From Paraburkholderia acidipaludis NBRC 101816 (GTDB taxonomy: Bacteria; Pseudomonadota; Gammaproteobacteria; Burkholderiales; Burkholderiaceae), in NCBI RefSeq assembly GCF_000684975.1, contig NZ_BAXZ01000004.1:248001-312000 (forward strand): a DNA stretch of 64,000 nucleotides, given 5' to 3'. Positions 7,490-15,786 of this stretch are shown piece after piece. Each line of letters begins with the position of its first letter. Position 1 is the stretch's first letter. The notes beneath the pieces were generated by a model that saw only the letters and a program-made list of their open reading frames with translations, was not told the origin of the DNA and searched no databases. The position numbers and the translations under genes were made by a program.

Positions 7490-10400
7490 GTGTCGTCAAA
7501 TAGCCTGATCCGCATCCGTGGTGCCCGTCAGCACAACCTGAAGAACCTCGACCTCGACTTGCACACCGGCCAAATGACCGTGGTGACGGGGCCATCGGGG
7601 TCGGGCAAATCCAGTCTCGTCTTCGATACGCTCTACGCCGAGGGCCAGCGCCGCTACGTCGAGACCTTCAGCGCTTACGCGCGCCAGTTTCTCGACCGCA
7701 TGGACCGGCCGCAGGTCGATCGCGTCGACGGCGTGCCGCCCGCCATCGCCATCGATCAGACCAATCCGGTGCGCAGTTCGCGCTCGACGGTCGGCACGAT
7801 GACCGAGCTGAACGATCACCTGAAACTGCTCTACGCGCGCGCGGCCAGCCTGTTCGACCGCGTCACGGCGCAGCCGGTGCGCCACGACACGTCCGAGACG
7901 ATCTACGCGGAACTCAAGGCGCGCACGGCGGCCGCCGGCGATCCGCGCCTCGCGATGACTTTCCCTGTCGAATTGCCCGACACGACCACCGACGAGGAGG
8001 TCACGCAATGGCTTTCCGCGAGCGGCTATACGCGCGTGCAGGCCCAGCGCGAGGTGAAGACGGCCGAGGGAACGCGCAAGGTGCTCGACGTGGTGGCCGA
8101 CCGCTTTCGTCTGCAGAACGCGGAAAAGAGCCGTGTGGTCGAGGCGATCGAGGCCTCGCTCAAGCGCGGCGGCGGCCGCGTGAACGTCTATGTGCTGGCG
8201 GACGCCGAAGCGGATGCGCCGGCACAGCCGCAGATCTGGCGTTTCTCGACCGGCCTGCATTGCCCGGACAGCGACCTGCGCTATGCCGACCCGCAGCCCG
8301 CGCTGTTCTCGTTCAATTCGGCCTACGGCGCCTGCGACGCGTGCCGCGGCTTTGGCCGCGTGATCGGCGTGGACTGGGGCCTCGTGATTCCGGATGCGCG
8401 CAAGACGCTGCGCGGCGGCGCGATCAAGCCGCTGCAGACGCCGGCCTGGAAGGAGTGTCAGGACGACCTGATGCGTTATGCCGCCAAGGCGGACATTCCG
8501 CGCGACACGCCGTGGTCGGAGCTCACGCAGGCGCAGCGCGACTGGGTGCTGAACGGCGCGCCTGACTGGCGCGGCAACTGGCAGTCGCAGTGGTATGGCG
8601 TGAAACGCTTTTTCCAATATCTGGAGTCCAAAGCGTACAAGATGCACATCCGCGTGCTGCTTTCGAAGTACCGCAGCTATACGCCCTGCGAGACTTGCGG
8701 CGGCGCGCGCCTGAAAACCGAGGCGCTGCTGTGGCGCCTCGGCACGCAGCAGAATGCCGATGAGGTCCTCGCGCCTGCCGCGCGTTTCCTGCCGCACGGT
8801 GTGGAGTGGACGCGCGCGCAGCTCGAAGCGTTGCCCGGTCTCACGCTGCACGACGTGATGCTGCTGCCGATCGAGCGCATCCGCCTGTTCTTCGACAATC
8901 TTTCGCTCTCCTCCGCACTGCTCGACGACGCGCTGAAACTGCTGCTCGCCGAGGTGCGCACGCGCCTGAAATATCTGTGCGACGTAGGCCTCGGCTATCT
9001 CACGCTGGACCGCCAGAGCCGCACGCTCTCGGGCGGCGAAGTGCAGCGGATCAACCTGACCACGGCGCTCGGCACTTCGCTCACCAAGACGCTGTTCGTG
9101 CTCGACGAGCCGAGCATCGGCCTGCATCCGCGCGACCTGAACCGCATCGTCGAGGCCATGCAGCGGCTGCGCGACGCCGGCAATACGCTCGTCGTGGTGG
9201 AGCACGATCCTTCGGTGATGCTCGCCGCCGACCGCCTGATCGACATGGGACCGGGGCCGGGCGAGCGCGGCGGCACGATCGTCTTCGACGGCACGCCCGA
9301 CGCTATCCGCCGGGCCGGCACGCTGACCGGCGAGTACCTGGCCGGCCACCGCGCCGTGGCCGACGCCTCGCATTGGGCGCGGCGCCCCGTCGACGCTGCG
9401 GCGCCGAGCCTCCTGCTCGAAGGCGCGAGCGAGCACAATCTGCGCGACGTGAGCGTGCAGATTCCGCTGCAACGGCTCGTGGTCGTGACGGGCGTATCGG
9501 GCTCGGGCAAATCGACGCTCGTGCAGGACGTGCTGTATCCGGCACTCGCGCGGCACCTCGGCAAGGCCACCGAATCGCCGGGGATCTATCGCAAGCTGAG
9601 CGGGGCGGAGCAAATCAGCGACGCCGTGTTCGTCGACCAGTCGCCGATCGGCAAGACGGCGCGCTCGAACCCGGCCAGCTATGTCGGCGCGTTCGACGAG
9701 ATCCGCAAGCTGTTTGCGAAGGCCACGCTCGCGAAGCAGCGCGGCTACACGGCGGGCATGTTCAGCTTCAACTCGGGCGAGGGGCGTTGCCCGACCTGCG
9801 GCGGCTCGGGCTTCGAGCACATCGAGATGCAGTTCCTGAGCGACGTGTACCTGCGTTGCCCCGACTGCGACGGCAGCCGTTATCGCGCGGAAGTGCTCGA
9901 AGTGAAGATCGAGCGCGCCGGGCGCCTGCTTTCGGTCGCGGACGTGCTCGACCTTACGGTGAGCGAAGCGGTGCAGTGCTTCAGTGAGGATGCCGAAGTA
10001 TTGCGCGTGCTGCAGCCTATCGTCGACGTCGGTCTGGAGTACGTGAAGCTCGGCCAGCCGGTGCCCACGCTTTCGGGCGGCGAAGCGCAGCGGCTCAAGC
10101 TGGCGGGCTATCTGGCCGAGACCGCGCAGGGGGGCGGCAAGAAGGCGCCCGCCGGCGGGCGCCTCTTCATGTTCGACGAGCCCACCACGGGCCTGCACTT
10201 CGACGACATCGCCAAGCTGATGCGCGCATTCGGCAAGCTGCTGGCGGGCGGCCATTCGCTGCTCGTGATCGAGCACAATCTCGACGTGATCCGCGCGGCC
10301 GACTGGCTCATCGACCTCGGTCCGGAAGGCGGCGACGCGGGCGGCGAAGTGGTTTGCGTCGGCACGCCCGACGACGTGATCGCCTGCCCGCGCTCGCACA

Positions 10401-13400
10401 CGGGGGCAGCGCTGGAACGCTACGAGGCGGCGCTCGGCAGCGGCGCGGGTGCGCTCGTCGCGGAAGAAGAGGGCATGGCGCTGCAAACGGCCCTGCGGGC
10501 CGCGCAGTCGAGGCGCGAGGTGCAGGGCGAGGACGTGGTGCGCATCGTGAACGCGCGCGAGCACAATCTCAAGGCGCTCGACGTGGATATTCCCCACGGG
10601 CGCTTCAACGTGATCACCGGTGTTTCGGGGTCCGGAAAGTCCACGCTCGCCTTCGACATTCTGTTCCACGAAGGACAGCGCCGCTACCTCGAATCGCTGA
10701 ATGCCTACGCGCGCTCGATCGTGCAGCCTGCCGGGCGCCCCGAAGTGGACGCCGTCTACGGCATTCCGCCTACGGTCGCGATCGAGCAGCGCCTCTCGCG
10801 CGGCGGGCGCAAGAGCACGGTGGCGACCACGTCCGAGGTCTGGCACTTCCTGCGGCTGCTTTATGTGAAGCTCGGCGTGCAGCATTGCGTGCATGACGGC
10901 ACGCCCGTGACGTCGCAAAGCGTGGATGCGATCGTGGCGCAACTGCTGCGCGAGCATCGCGGGCAGCATGTCGGCTTGCTCGCGCCGCTCGTCGTGAATC
11001 GCAAGGGGGTCTATACCGATCTCGCGAAATGGGCCAAGGCGCGCGGCAACACGCATCTGCGCGTGGACGGCGAATTCGTGCCGGTGGCGCCGTGGCCGAA
11101 GCTGGACCGCTTTCGCGAGCACACCATCGAACTGCCCGTAGGCGACCTCGTGATCGAGCCTGAAAACGAGGCCCAGCTGCGCCAACTGCTCGACACGACG
11201 CTCGAGGCGGGCAAGGGCGTGGTGCATCTGCTCGCGCCGCTCGACGGGCTCGAGCGGGCGCTTGGCAACGGCGGGTCGACGGCGCGTGTCGGCACCGTCA
11301 AGGTGCTCTCGACGCGGCGCGCGTGTCCCGTGTGCGGCACGAGCTATCCCGAACTCGATCCGCGCATGTTCTCGTACAACAGCAAACATGGCTGGTGCGG
11401 TTCGTGCGTGGGAACGGGCCTCGCGCTCACGCGCGAACAGCGCGCGGCCTATGACGACACCGTCGTGGCCGAAGATGGACGCGGCCGCGAGCAGACGTTG
11501 CCTTCGGAAGAGCAGGAGCCGGAAGGCATGGGCGAAACGCCGTGCCCGGATTGCGGCGGCACGCGCCTGAATCCGGTGGCGCGAGCAGTGAGTTTCGACG
11601 AGCATGCCATTGTCGAGATCGCGCAATGGACGGTTGCGGACACACGCAGGTGGATCGACACGCTGGAGCTGGACGGCCGCGACGCGCAGATCGCGCGCGA
11701 CGTGGTGAGCGAAATCCGGAGCCGCCTGCAGTTTCTCGAAGAAGTCGGCCTCGGCTATCTGAGCCTCGATCGCGCGGCGCCGAGTCTCTCGGGCGGCGAA
11801 GCCCAGCGCATCCGGCTGGCGGCGCAGCTCGGCAGCAATCTGCAGGGCGTGTGTTATGTGCTCGACGAACCGACCATCGGTCTGCATCCGCGCGACAACC
11901 AGATTCTGCTCGACGCGCTGCGCAGCCTCGGCGAGAAGGGCAATACGCTCGTCGTGGTCGAGCACGACGAGGATACGATTCGTCGTGCCGACCATATCAT
12001 CGACATCGGGCCGGGTGCGGGCAAGCGCGGCGGCCGCGTGGTCGCCCAGGGCAGTGTCGCCGATCTCGCGGCGCAGTCCGATTCGCTGACCGGGCGCTAT
12101 CTCGCGCATCCGATCGTGCATCCATTGCAGCCCCGCCGCGAGGTGAAGCCTGCGCGTGCGGGACGCGAGGCCGTGCCCGCGCAATGGCTGACCGTGCACG
12201 GCGGCAACCTTCACAACCTGCGCAACGTCACCGCGCAGATTCCGCTCGGGCGGCTCGTCGCGGTCACGGGCGTGAGCGGCTCGGGTAAATCGACGCTCGC
12301 GCGCGACGTGCTGCTTTCCAACCTGCTCGACGCCGTGGGTCGTTCGGTGCTGTCTTCGCCGGCCGAGCGCCGGGCGCGCAAGGCCGCGCAGGGCGATGCG
12401 CCGGCCGCCAAAACGGCTGCCGCGAAACGTTCGAGCGTGCTCGCGCGCAGCGTGTCGAAGCCGAAGCTCGACGTCGCGCATGCATGGCAAGGCTGCGACT
12501 CGATCACGGGTTGGGAGAGCATCGACCGCGTGCTCGAAGTCGATCAGACGCCGATCGGCAAGACGCCGCGTTCGTGCCCGGCCACGTATATCGGCGTGTG
12601 GGATGCCATCCGGCGTCTCTTTGCCGACACGCTCGAAGCGCGCGCACGCGGCTACAGCGCCTCGCGTTTTTCGTTCAACACGGGCGACGGCCGCTGTCCG
12701 GCATGCGAAGGCCAGGGCGTGCGCACGATCGGCATGAGCTTCCTGCCCGACGTGAAGGTGCCCTGCGACGTCTGCCACGGCCAGCGTTTCAATCCGGAAA
12801 CGCTCGCGGTGACGTGGCGCGGCCGGAATATCGGCGAGGTGCTGACGATGGAGATCGACGAGGCCGTCGAGTTCTTCGCGGCGATCACGAACATCGGGCA
12901 TCCGCTGCAGTTGATGAAGGACGTGGGCCTCGGCTATCTCACGCTCGGCCAGCCTTCGCCGACGCTTTCCGGCGGCGAGGCGCAGCGCATCAAGCTCGTG
13001 ACCGAGCTGAGCAAGGTGCGCGACGACATCACCCGCCGCGGGCAGAAGGCGCCGCACACGCTCTACGTGCTCGACGAGCCGACGGTGGGCCTGCACATGG
13101 CCGACGTCGCGCGCCTGATCCGCGTGCTGCATCGTCTTGCCGACGCGGGGCACAGCGTAGTCGTCATCGAGCACGATCTGGACGTGATTGCCGAAGCCGA
13201 CTGGATCATCGACCTCGGTCCCGAGGGCGGTGTGGGCGGCGGCACGATCGTCGCCGCCGCGGATCCCGAAGGGCTCGTGAAGGTGCCGGCCAGCCACACG
13301 GGCGCGGCGCTCGCACCGGTGCTCGCGCGCGAGCGCACGGAGGAAGACGGCGCAGCGGGCGAGACGCCGCGCGCCGACCGCCGCGCAGCGGCTTCGCACT

Positions 13401-13402
13401 GA
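7490..13402 (+). CDS. Double-length excinuclease ABC subunit A (tandem UvrA fusion)
   Basis: This 1970-residue protein is about twice the usual 940-960 residues of UvrA and contains four ATPase cassettes. Walker A motifs: GPSGSGKS at residues 34-41, then GVSGSGKS near 668, 1044 and 1594. Signature motifs LSGG(E)xQR lie near 513, 861, 1433 and 1826, each followed by DEP(S/T)xGLH. Each half therefore carries a full UvrA core. Zinc-type CxxC pairs are seen in each half (CDACRG and CPTCGGSG in the first, CPVCGT and CPACEGQG in the second). The N-terminus SLIRIRGARQHNLKNLDLD is typical. The GTG start is the first start after an in-frame TGA; its ribosome site is weak. The upstream LexA box indicates SOS control. 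Long tandem UvrA proteins are known in some beta-proteobacteria; a standard uvrA is expected elsewhere in the genome. Confidence 0.93.
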   Translation: MSSNSLIRIRGARQHNLKNLDLDLHTGQMTVVTGPSGSGKSSLVFDTLYAEGQRRYVETFSAYARQFLDRMDRPQVDRVDGVPPAIAIDQTNPVRSSRSTVGTMTELNDHLKLLYARAASLFDRVTAQPVRHDTSETIYAELKARTAAAGDPRLAMTFPVELPDTTTDEEVTQWLSASGYTRVQAQREVKTAEGTRKVLDVVADRFRLQNAEKSRVVEAIEASLKRGGGRVNVYVLADAEADAPAQPQIWRFSTGLHCPDSDLRYADPQPALFSFNSAYGACDACRGFGRVIGVDWGLVIPDARKTLRGGAIKPLQTPAWKECQDDLMRYAAKADIPRDTPWSELTQAQRDWVLNGAPDWRGNWQSQWYGVKRFFQYLESKAYKMHIRVLLSKYRSYTPCETCGGARLKTEALLWRLGTQQNADEVLAPAARFLPHGVEWTRAQLEALPGLTLHDVMLLPIERIRLFFDNLSLSSALLDDALKLLLAEVRTRLKYLCDVGLGYLTLDRQSRTLSGGEVQRINLTTALGTSLTKTLFVLDEPSIGLHPRDLNRIVEAMQRLRDAGNTLVVVEHDPSVMLAADRLIDMGPGPGERGGTIVFDGTPDAIRRAGTLTGEYLAGHRAVADASHWARRPVDAAAPSLLLEGASEHNLRDVSVQIPLQRLVVVTGVSGSGKSTLVQDVLYPALARHLGKATESPGIYRKLSGAEQISDAVFVDQSPIGKTARSNPASYVGAFDEIRKLFAKATLAKQRGYTAGMFSFNSGEGRCPTCGGSGFEHIEMQFLSDVYLRCPDCDGSRYRAEVLEVKIERAGRLLSVADVLDLTVSEAVQCFSEDAEVLRVLQPIVDVGLEYVKLGQPVPTLSGGEAQRLKLAGYLAETAQGGGKKAPAGGRLFMFDEPTTGLHFDDIAKLMRAFGKLLAGGHSLLVIEHNLDVIRAADWLIDLGPEGGDAGGEVVCVGTPDDVIACPRSHTGAALERYEAALGSGAGALVAEEEGMALQTALRAAQSRREVQGEDVVRIVNAREHNLKALDVDIPHGRFNVITGVSGSGKSTLAFDILFHEGQRRYLESLNAYARSIVQPAGRPEVDAVYGIPPTVAIEQRLSRGGRKSTVATTSEVWHFLRLLYVKLGVQHCVHDGTPVTSQSVDAIVAQLLREHRGQHVGLLAPLVVNRKGVYTDLAKWAKARGNTHLRVDGEFVPVAPWPKLDRFREHTIELPVGDLVIEPENEAQLRQLLDTTLEAGKGVVHLLAPLDGLERALGNGGSTARVGTVKVLSTRRACPVCGTSYPELDPRMFSYNSKHGWCGSCVGTGLALTREQRAAYDDTVVAEDGRGREQTLPSEEQEPEGMGETPCPDCGGTRLNPVARAVSFDEHAIVEIAQWTVADTRRWIDTLELDGRDAQIARDVVSEIRSRLQFLEEVGLGYLSLDRAAPSLSGGEAQRIRLAAQLGSNLQGVCYVLDEPTIGLHPRDNQILLDALRSLGEKGNTLVVVEHDEDTIRRADHIIDIGPGAGKRGGRVVAQGSVADLAAQSDSLTGRYLAHPIVHPLQPRREVKPARAGREAVPAQWLTVHGGNLHNLRNVTAQIPLGRLVAVTGVSGSGKSTLARDVLLSNLLDAVGRSVLSSPAERRARKAAQGDAPAAKTAAAKRSSVLARSVSKPKLDVAHAWQGCDSITGWESIDRVLEVDQTPIGKTPRSCPATYIGVWDAIRRLFADTLEARARGYSASRFSFNTGDGRCPACEGQGVRTIGMSFLPDVKVPCDVCHGQRFNPETLAVTWRGRNIGEVLTMEIDEAVEFFAAITNIGHPLQLMKDVGLGYLTLGQPSPTLSGGEAQRIKLVTELSKVRDDITRRGQKAPHTLYVLDEPTVGLHMADVARLIRVLHRLADAGHSVVVIEHDLDVIAEADWIIDLGPEGGVGGGTIVAAADPEGLVKVPASHTGAALAPVLARERTEEDGAAGETPRADRRAAASH

Positions 13403-13457
13403 AGCGGGGCGCGGCACGGGGCGGCGCCTGCCGCGTGCCGCGCCGTGATGAAACCGC

Positions 13458-13487
13458 TTGATCTGTGCGGCGAGCGCACGGTATGAT
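13458..13487 (+). promoter_or_regulatory. Sigma-70-like promoter for a possible small RNA
   Basis: TTGATC (13458-13463) and TATGAT (13482-13487) are separated by 18 bases. This is a strong match for a GC-rich genome. No coding region begins nearby; the next element is an intrinsic terminator at 13614-13650. Confidence 0.5.
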
Positions 13488-13493
13488 CGGTTC

Positions 13494-13650
13494 CGCTTGC
13501 AGCAAACGGTCGCCCATCTGCGGCGCCCAGCTCTGGCGAGCGGAGCAGCGGACCAGCAGATCCCCTCCGGTCCGGCCAAGGGTTCGACACCCGCGGCACC
13601 TCATCAGTGCAGTAAGGCTTCGCAGCGCCTTCGCGAAGCCTTTGTCTTTT
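13494..13650 (+). ncRNA. Candidate small RNA with tRNA-like sequence
   Basis: The stretch is bounded by a sigma-70-like promoter and a strong intrinsic terminator, and no protein frame in it looks real. Between 13527 and 13603 it contains phrases usual in tRNA genes and in tRNA order: AGCTC then GGAGCAGCGGAC (D-arm-like, GCTC/GAGC), ATCC, GGTCC, then GGGTTCGACACCC (T-loop-like TTCGA). The outer arms TGCGGCG (13519-13525) and CGCGGCA (13592-13598) pair at six of seven positions. However, the anticodon stem and 5-bp T-stem are imperfect and no CCA end follows. It is either a decayed tRNA or a small RNA with chance similarity. Confidence 0.33.
13614..13650 (+). terminator. Intrinsic terminator before H-NS-like gene
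   Basis: Perfect 10-base arms AAGGCTTCGC (13614-13623) and GCGAAGCCTT (13633-13642) enclose a 9-base loop. They are followed by the T-rich run TGTCTTTT. It terminates plus-strand transcription from the candidate small-RNA promoter or from uvrA, and isolates the H-NS-like gene. Confidence 0.8.
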
Positions 13651-13712
13651 CAGGGCAGACGATTCGATTTCAGCCGGCGCCTGGCCCTTGACGAAGCGAG
13701 AGGAATTATCCG

Positions 13713-13943
13713 ATGTTCGACCTCGATGGAGAGGCGCGCGAACGGCTCATCGTGTGGATTAAACGCCGCATGGAAGAGTACGGCATTACGCTCGAAGATC
13801 TTGAAACGTCTATTGCCGAAAGCGAAAAGCAGCCGAAGTATCGCGACGCCTATGGCAATACCTGGAATGGCGAGGGTGAGATGCCCTCCTGGCTTTTGCG
13901 TTACATGCATGCAGGGCAGGATATCGAGCATTTTCGCTGTTAA
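13713..13943 (+). CDS. Small H-NS-family DNA-binding protein
   Basis: This 76-residue protein carries the H-NS C-terminal DNA-binding motif: KYRDAYGNTWNGEGEMPSWL is the Burkholderia form of the YRD-x-x-G-x-x-W-x-G-x-G-x-x-P-x-W-L hook. The N-terminal 45 residues form a short helical segment (EARERLIVWIKRRMEEYG) much shorter than the usual H-NS oligomerisation region. The ribosome site AGAGGA precedes the ATG. Such mini H-NS proteins are common in Burkholderia and may bind AT-rich DNA or modulate full-length H-NS. It follows an intrinsic terminator and stands alone. Confidence 0.83.
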   Translation: MFDLDGEARERLIVWIKRRMEEYGITLEDLETSIAESEKQPKYRDAYGNTWNGEGEMPSWLLRYMHAGQDIEHFRC

Positions 13944-14223
13944 TCGCACGCAGTCCGCGTCCTGCGGCGAGCGGCATTGCGGGGATCACTCCCGGCGTGT
14001 GTCGGCCGCTTCTGGCTTTTCTTCAGCGTTATGTTTAAAGCGCATGTTACGGGCGACGCGGCGGATTCGCGTTTGATTATTTGCGTGCCGCACAAATCTG
14101 TTTTGTTCCATTAGAACGGAAAGGCACCCTCTAATGGCGTAGTTGTTATGCCTGATCAAATGGCCGCGCGAGGTTGCGCGTCAATCGTCGCCATTTTCTG
14201 TCCGGCTGATTCGCGGCCCGCGC
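13944..14223. other. Intergenic region with perfect inverted repeat
   Basis: No gene is supported. Arms CCATTAGA (14108-14115) and TCTAATGG (14130-14137) form a perfect inverted repeat with a 14-base spacer, suggestive of a regulator-binding site, but no adjacent gene starts here. Local GC is lower than in the flanking genes. The convergent pcaHG terminator begins at 14224. Confidence 0.4.
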
Positions 14224-14253
14224 AAAAAAAGAAGCCTGCTTGCGGCAGGCTTC
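14224..14253 (-). terminator. Intrinsic terminator of pcaHG
   Basis: On the minus strand the arms GAAGCCTGC (14245-14253) and GCAGGCTTC (14231-14239) pair perfectly around a 5-base loop and are followed by seven T residues (A-run 14224-14230). It lies about 100 bases past the pcaG stop codon. Confidence 0.88.
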
Positions 14254-14355
14254 GGAAGTACTACTCGGAGTTCCGCGATCAAATCGCAGGCAGGATCATA
14301 GGGCCCGTTCGTGAAAGGACCGTGAAAGTGCGGGCGATTTGCTGAGCGGCTTGCA

Positions 14356-14943
14356 TCAGAGATCGAAGAATACCGTTTCGTCCGCGCCCTGCATGCGGAT
14401 GTCGAAGCGATAGATCACACGGCCGTTCTGTTCGCTGCGCTTCGCGATCAGCGTCGCGCGCCGCGACTCGGGCACGGATGCGAGTACGGGATCGCTCGCG
14501 TTCGCGGCGGCTTCGTCGTCGAAGTAAATGCGCGTGAATGCATGGGTCAGCAGTCCGCGCATCGTGACGATCACGTTCAGGTGCGGGGCCTCGCCTGCGT
14601 CGGCCCGGCCGGGCTTGACGGTTCGCACGACGAAGCGCAGCTGGCTATCGGTGCCGGTGCCTACGCGGGCGAAGCCGCGAAAGCCGCTCCGTGCGATGTC
14701 TTCGCGCGTGGCCGGGTAGCCGCCGTCCGCGTCCACCTGAGAGAACTCCAGCATGGCGTCCTGGACCGCGTTGCCGTCACCGTCGTACACGTTGCCGATC
14801 AGCGTGATGTGTTCGCCGCGCGTTTCCGGTGCAACCAGATCCGCCGTGAAGAGGCTCTTCAGGTCGAAGTCGTATTGCTGCGGGCAGAGGCCGTAGGCGA
14901 AGTACGGGCCGACGGTTTGCGAGGGCGTTTCCTTGTGTGCCAT
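14356..14943 (-). CDS. pcaG: Protocatechuate 3,4-dioxygenase alpha subunit
   Basis: This 195-residue protein is the alpha chain of the intradiol dioxygenase that cleaves protocatechuate to 3-carboxy-cis,cis-muconate. Family features are SQTVGPYFAYGL at the N-terminus, the beta-sandwich core with GNVYDGDGNAVQDAMLEFSQ, PHLNVIVTMRGLL, and a C-terminal YRFDIRMQG. It lacks the full set of Tyr/His iron ligands, as alpha chains do; these are in PcaH. It starts 3 bases after the pcaH stop, so the two are translationally linked. An intrinsic terminator follows. No other pca gene is in the window, so the lower beta-ketoadipate pathway must lie elsewhere. Confidence 0.95.
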   Translation of the reverse strand: MAHKETPSQTVGPYFAYGLCPQQYDFDLKSLFTADLVAPETRGEHITLIGNVYDGDGNAVQDAMLEFSQVDADGGYPATREDIARSGFRGFARVGTGTDSQLRFVVRTVKPGRADAGEAPHLNVIVTMRGLLTHAFTRIYFDDEAAANASDPVLASVPESRRATLIAKRSEQNGRVIYRFDIRMQGADETVFFDL

Positions 14944-14946
14944 GGT

Positions 14947-15651
14947 TCAACGCTCCGTGGGGGTCTGATTGGGGCCGCGCAGCACGATGTCGAACTCATA
15001 GCCGAGCGCGTAGTTTTCTTCGGTGACGTCGAGCGTGAAGCGCGAGATCAGGCGGTCGCGTGCCTGCTCGGGCGTGCCCTGGAAGATCGGGTCGTAGGCC
15101 AGCAGCGGATCGCCCGGGAAGTACATTTGCGTGACGATGCGCGAACCGAAGTAATCGCCGAACAGCGAGAAGTGAATGTGGTTCGGCCGCCACGCGTTGG
15201 GATGATTGCCCCAGGGGTACGCGCCCGGCTTGATCGTGAGGAAGCGGTAGCGGCCTTCGTCGTCGGTGAGGCAGCGGCCCGCGCCGAGGAAGTTCGGGTC
15301 GAGCGGCGCATCGTGCTGATCCGCCTTGTGAACATAGCGGCCAGCAGCATTGGCCTGCCAGATTTCGACCAGCGTATTGCGCACGGGCTTGCCGCCGACG
15401 TCGAGCACACGTCCCGTCACTATGATGCGTTCGCCGAGCGGCTCGCCGTTGCGCACCGCGTTACGGGTGAGATCGTGGTCGAGCGGGCCGAGATCTTCCG
15501 CGCCGTAGACGGGCGCGCGCTGATCGCGCAATTTTTCCTTTAGTGGAATCAGCGGCCGCGTCGGTCCGCGTTTGACCGACGAACGATATTCCGGGTGGAT
15601 GTACGCGGGGTGCGAATCGAAGTCACGCGGCGACAGGATGGACTCGTCCAT
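14947..15651 (-). CDS. pcaH: Protocatechuate 3,4-dioxygenase beta subunit
   Basis: This 234-residue catalytic beta chain carries the non-haem Fe(III) ligands. Tyr106 (GRYVHKADQH), Tyr145 (KPGAYPWGNH), His158 and His160 (WRPNHIHFS) match Tyr408, Tyr447, His460 and His462 of the Pseudomonas enzyme in order and spacing. The N-terminal segment HPAYIHPEYRSSVKRGP is typical. The ATG follows a good GAGGAGA ribosome site. It is the first gene of the pcaHG operon and is divergent from pcaQ, with a 133-base intergenic region containing a perfect palindrome next to the regulator start. Induction by beta-carboxy-muconate through PcaQ is expected from the family. Confidence 0.96.
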   Translation of the reverse strand: MDESILSPRDFDSHPAYIHPEYRSSVKRGPTRPLIPLKEKLRDQRAPVYGAEDLGPLDHDLTRNAVRNGEPLGERIIVTGRVLDVGGKPVRNTLVEIWQANAAGRYVHKADQHDAPLDPNFLGAGRCLTDDEGRYRFLTIKPGAYPWGNHPNAWRPNHIHFSLFGDYFGSRIVTQMYFPGDPLLAYDPIFQGTPEQARDRLISRFTLDVTEENYALGYEFDIVLRGPNQTPTER

Positions 15652-15771
15652 GAATGTCTCCTCTGAGGATTATGGGGAAGCGGGCCGCACGCCGTGTGGC
15701 GGATGCGTGCAGACGTCACGACTTTATCCAATCGGGAAAGTTATGCAAAATGATGTTTTCTCGCATCTCGT

Positions 15772-15786
15772 ATAACGGACCGTTAT
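15772..15786. promoter_or_regulatory. Palindrome in the pcaH-pcaQ intergenic region (probable PcaQ site)
   Basis: ATAACGGACCGTTAT has 7-base arms around a single central base. Its last two bases are the first two of the pcaQ start codon. The ATAAC...GTTAT form resembles PcaQ boxes described in rhizobia (ATAACC-N4-GGTTAA, recalled from memory). Its position suits autorepression of pcaQ; a second, weaker half site may lie nearer pcaH. Confidence 0.6.

Noticed and set aside
7496..13579. Very long open frame on the strand opposite the double UvrA gene
   Set aside because: Such antisense frames are expected in GC-rich genes with biased third positions. The text is Arg/Ala-rich with no domain, and the sense strand has clear ATPase motifs.
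13519..13603. Functional tRNA gene
   Set aside because: The anticodon stem and T-stem do not pair properly, the acceptor has a mismatch and no CCA follows. Kept only as a candidate RNA.
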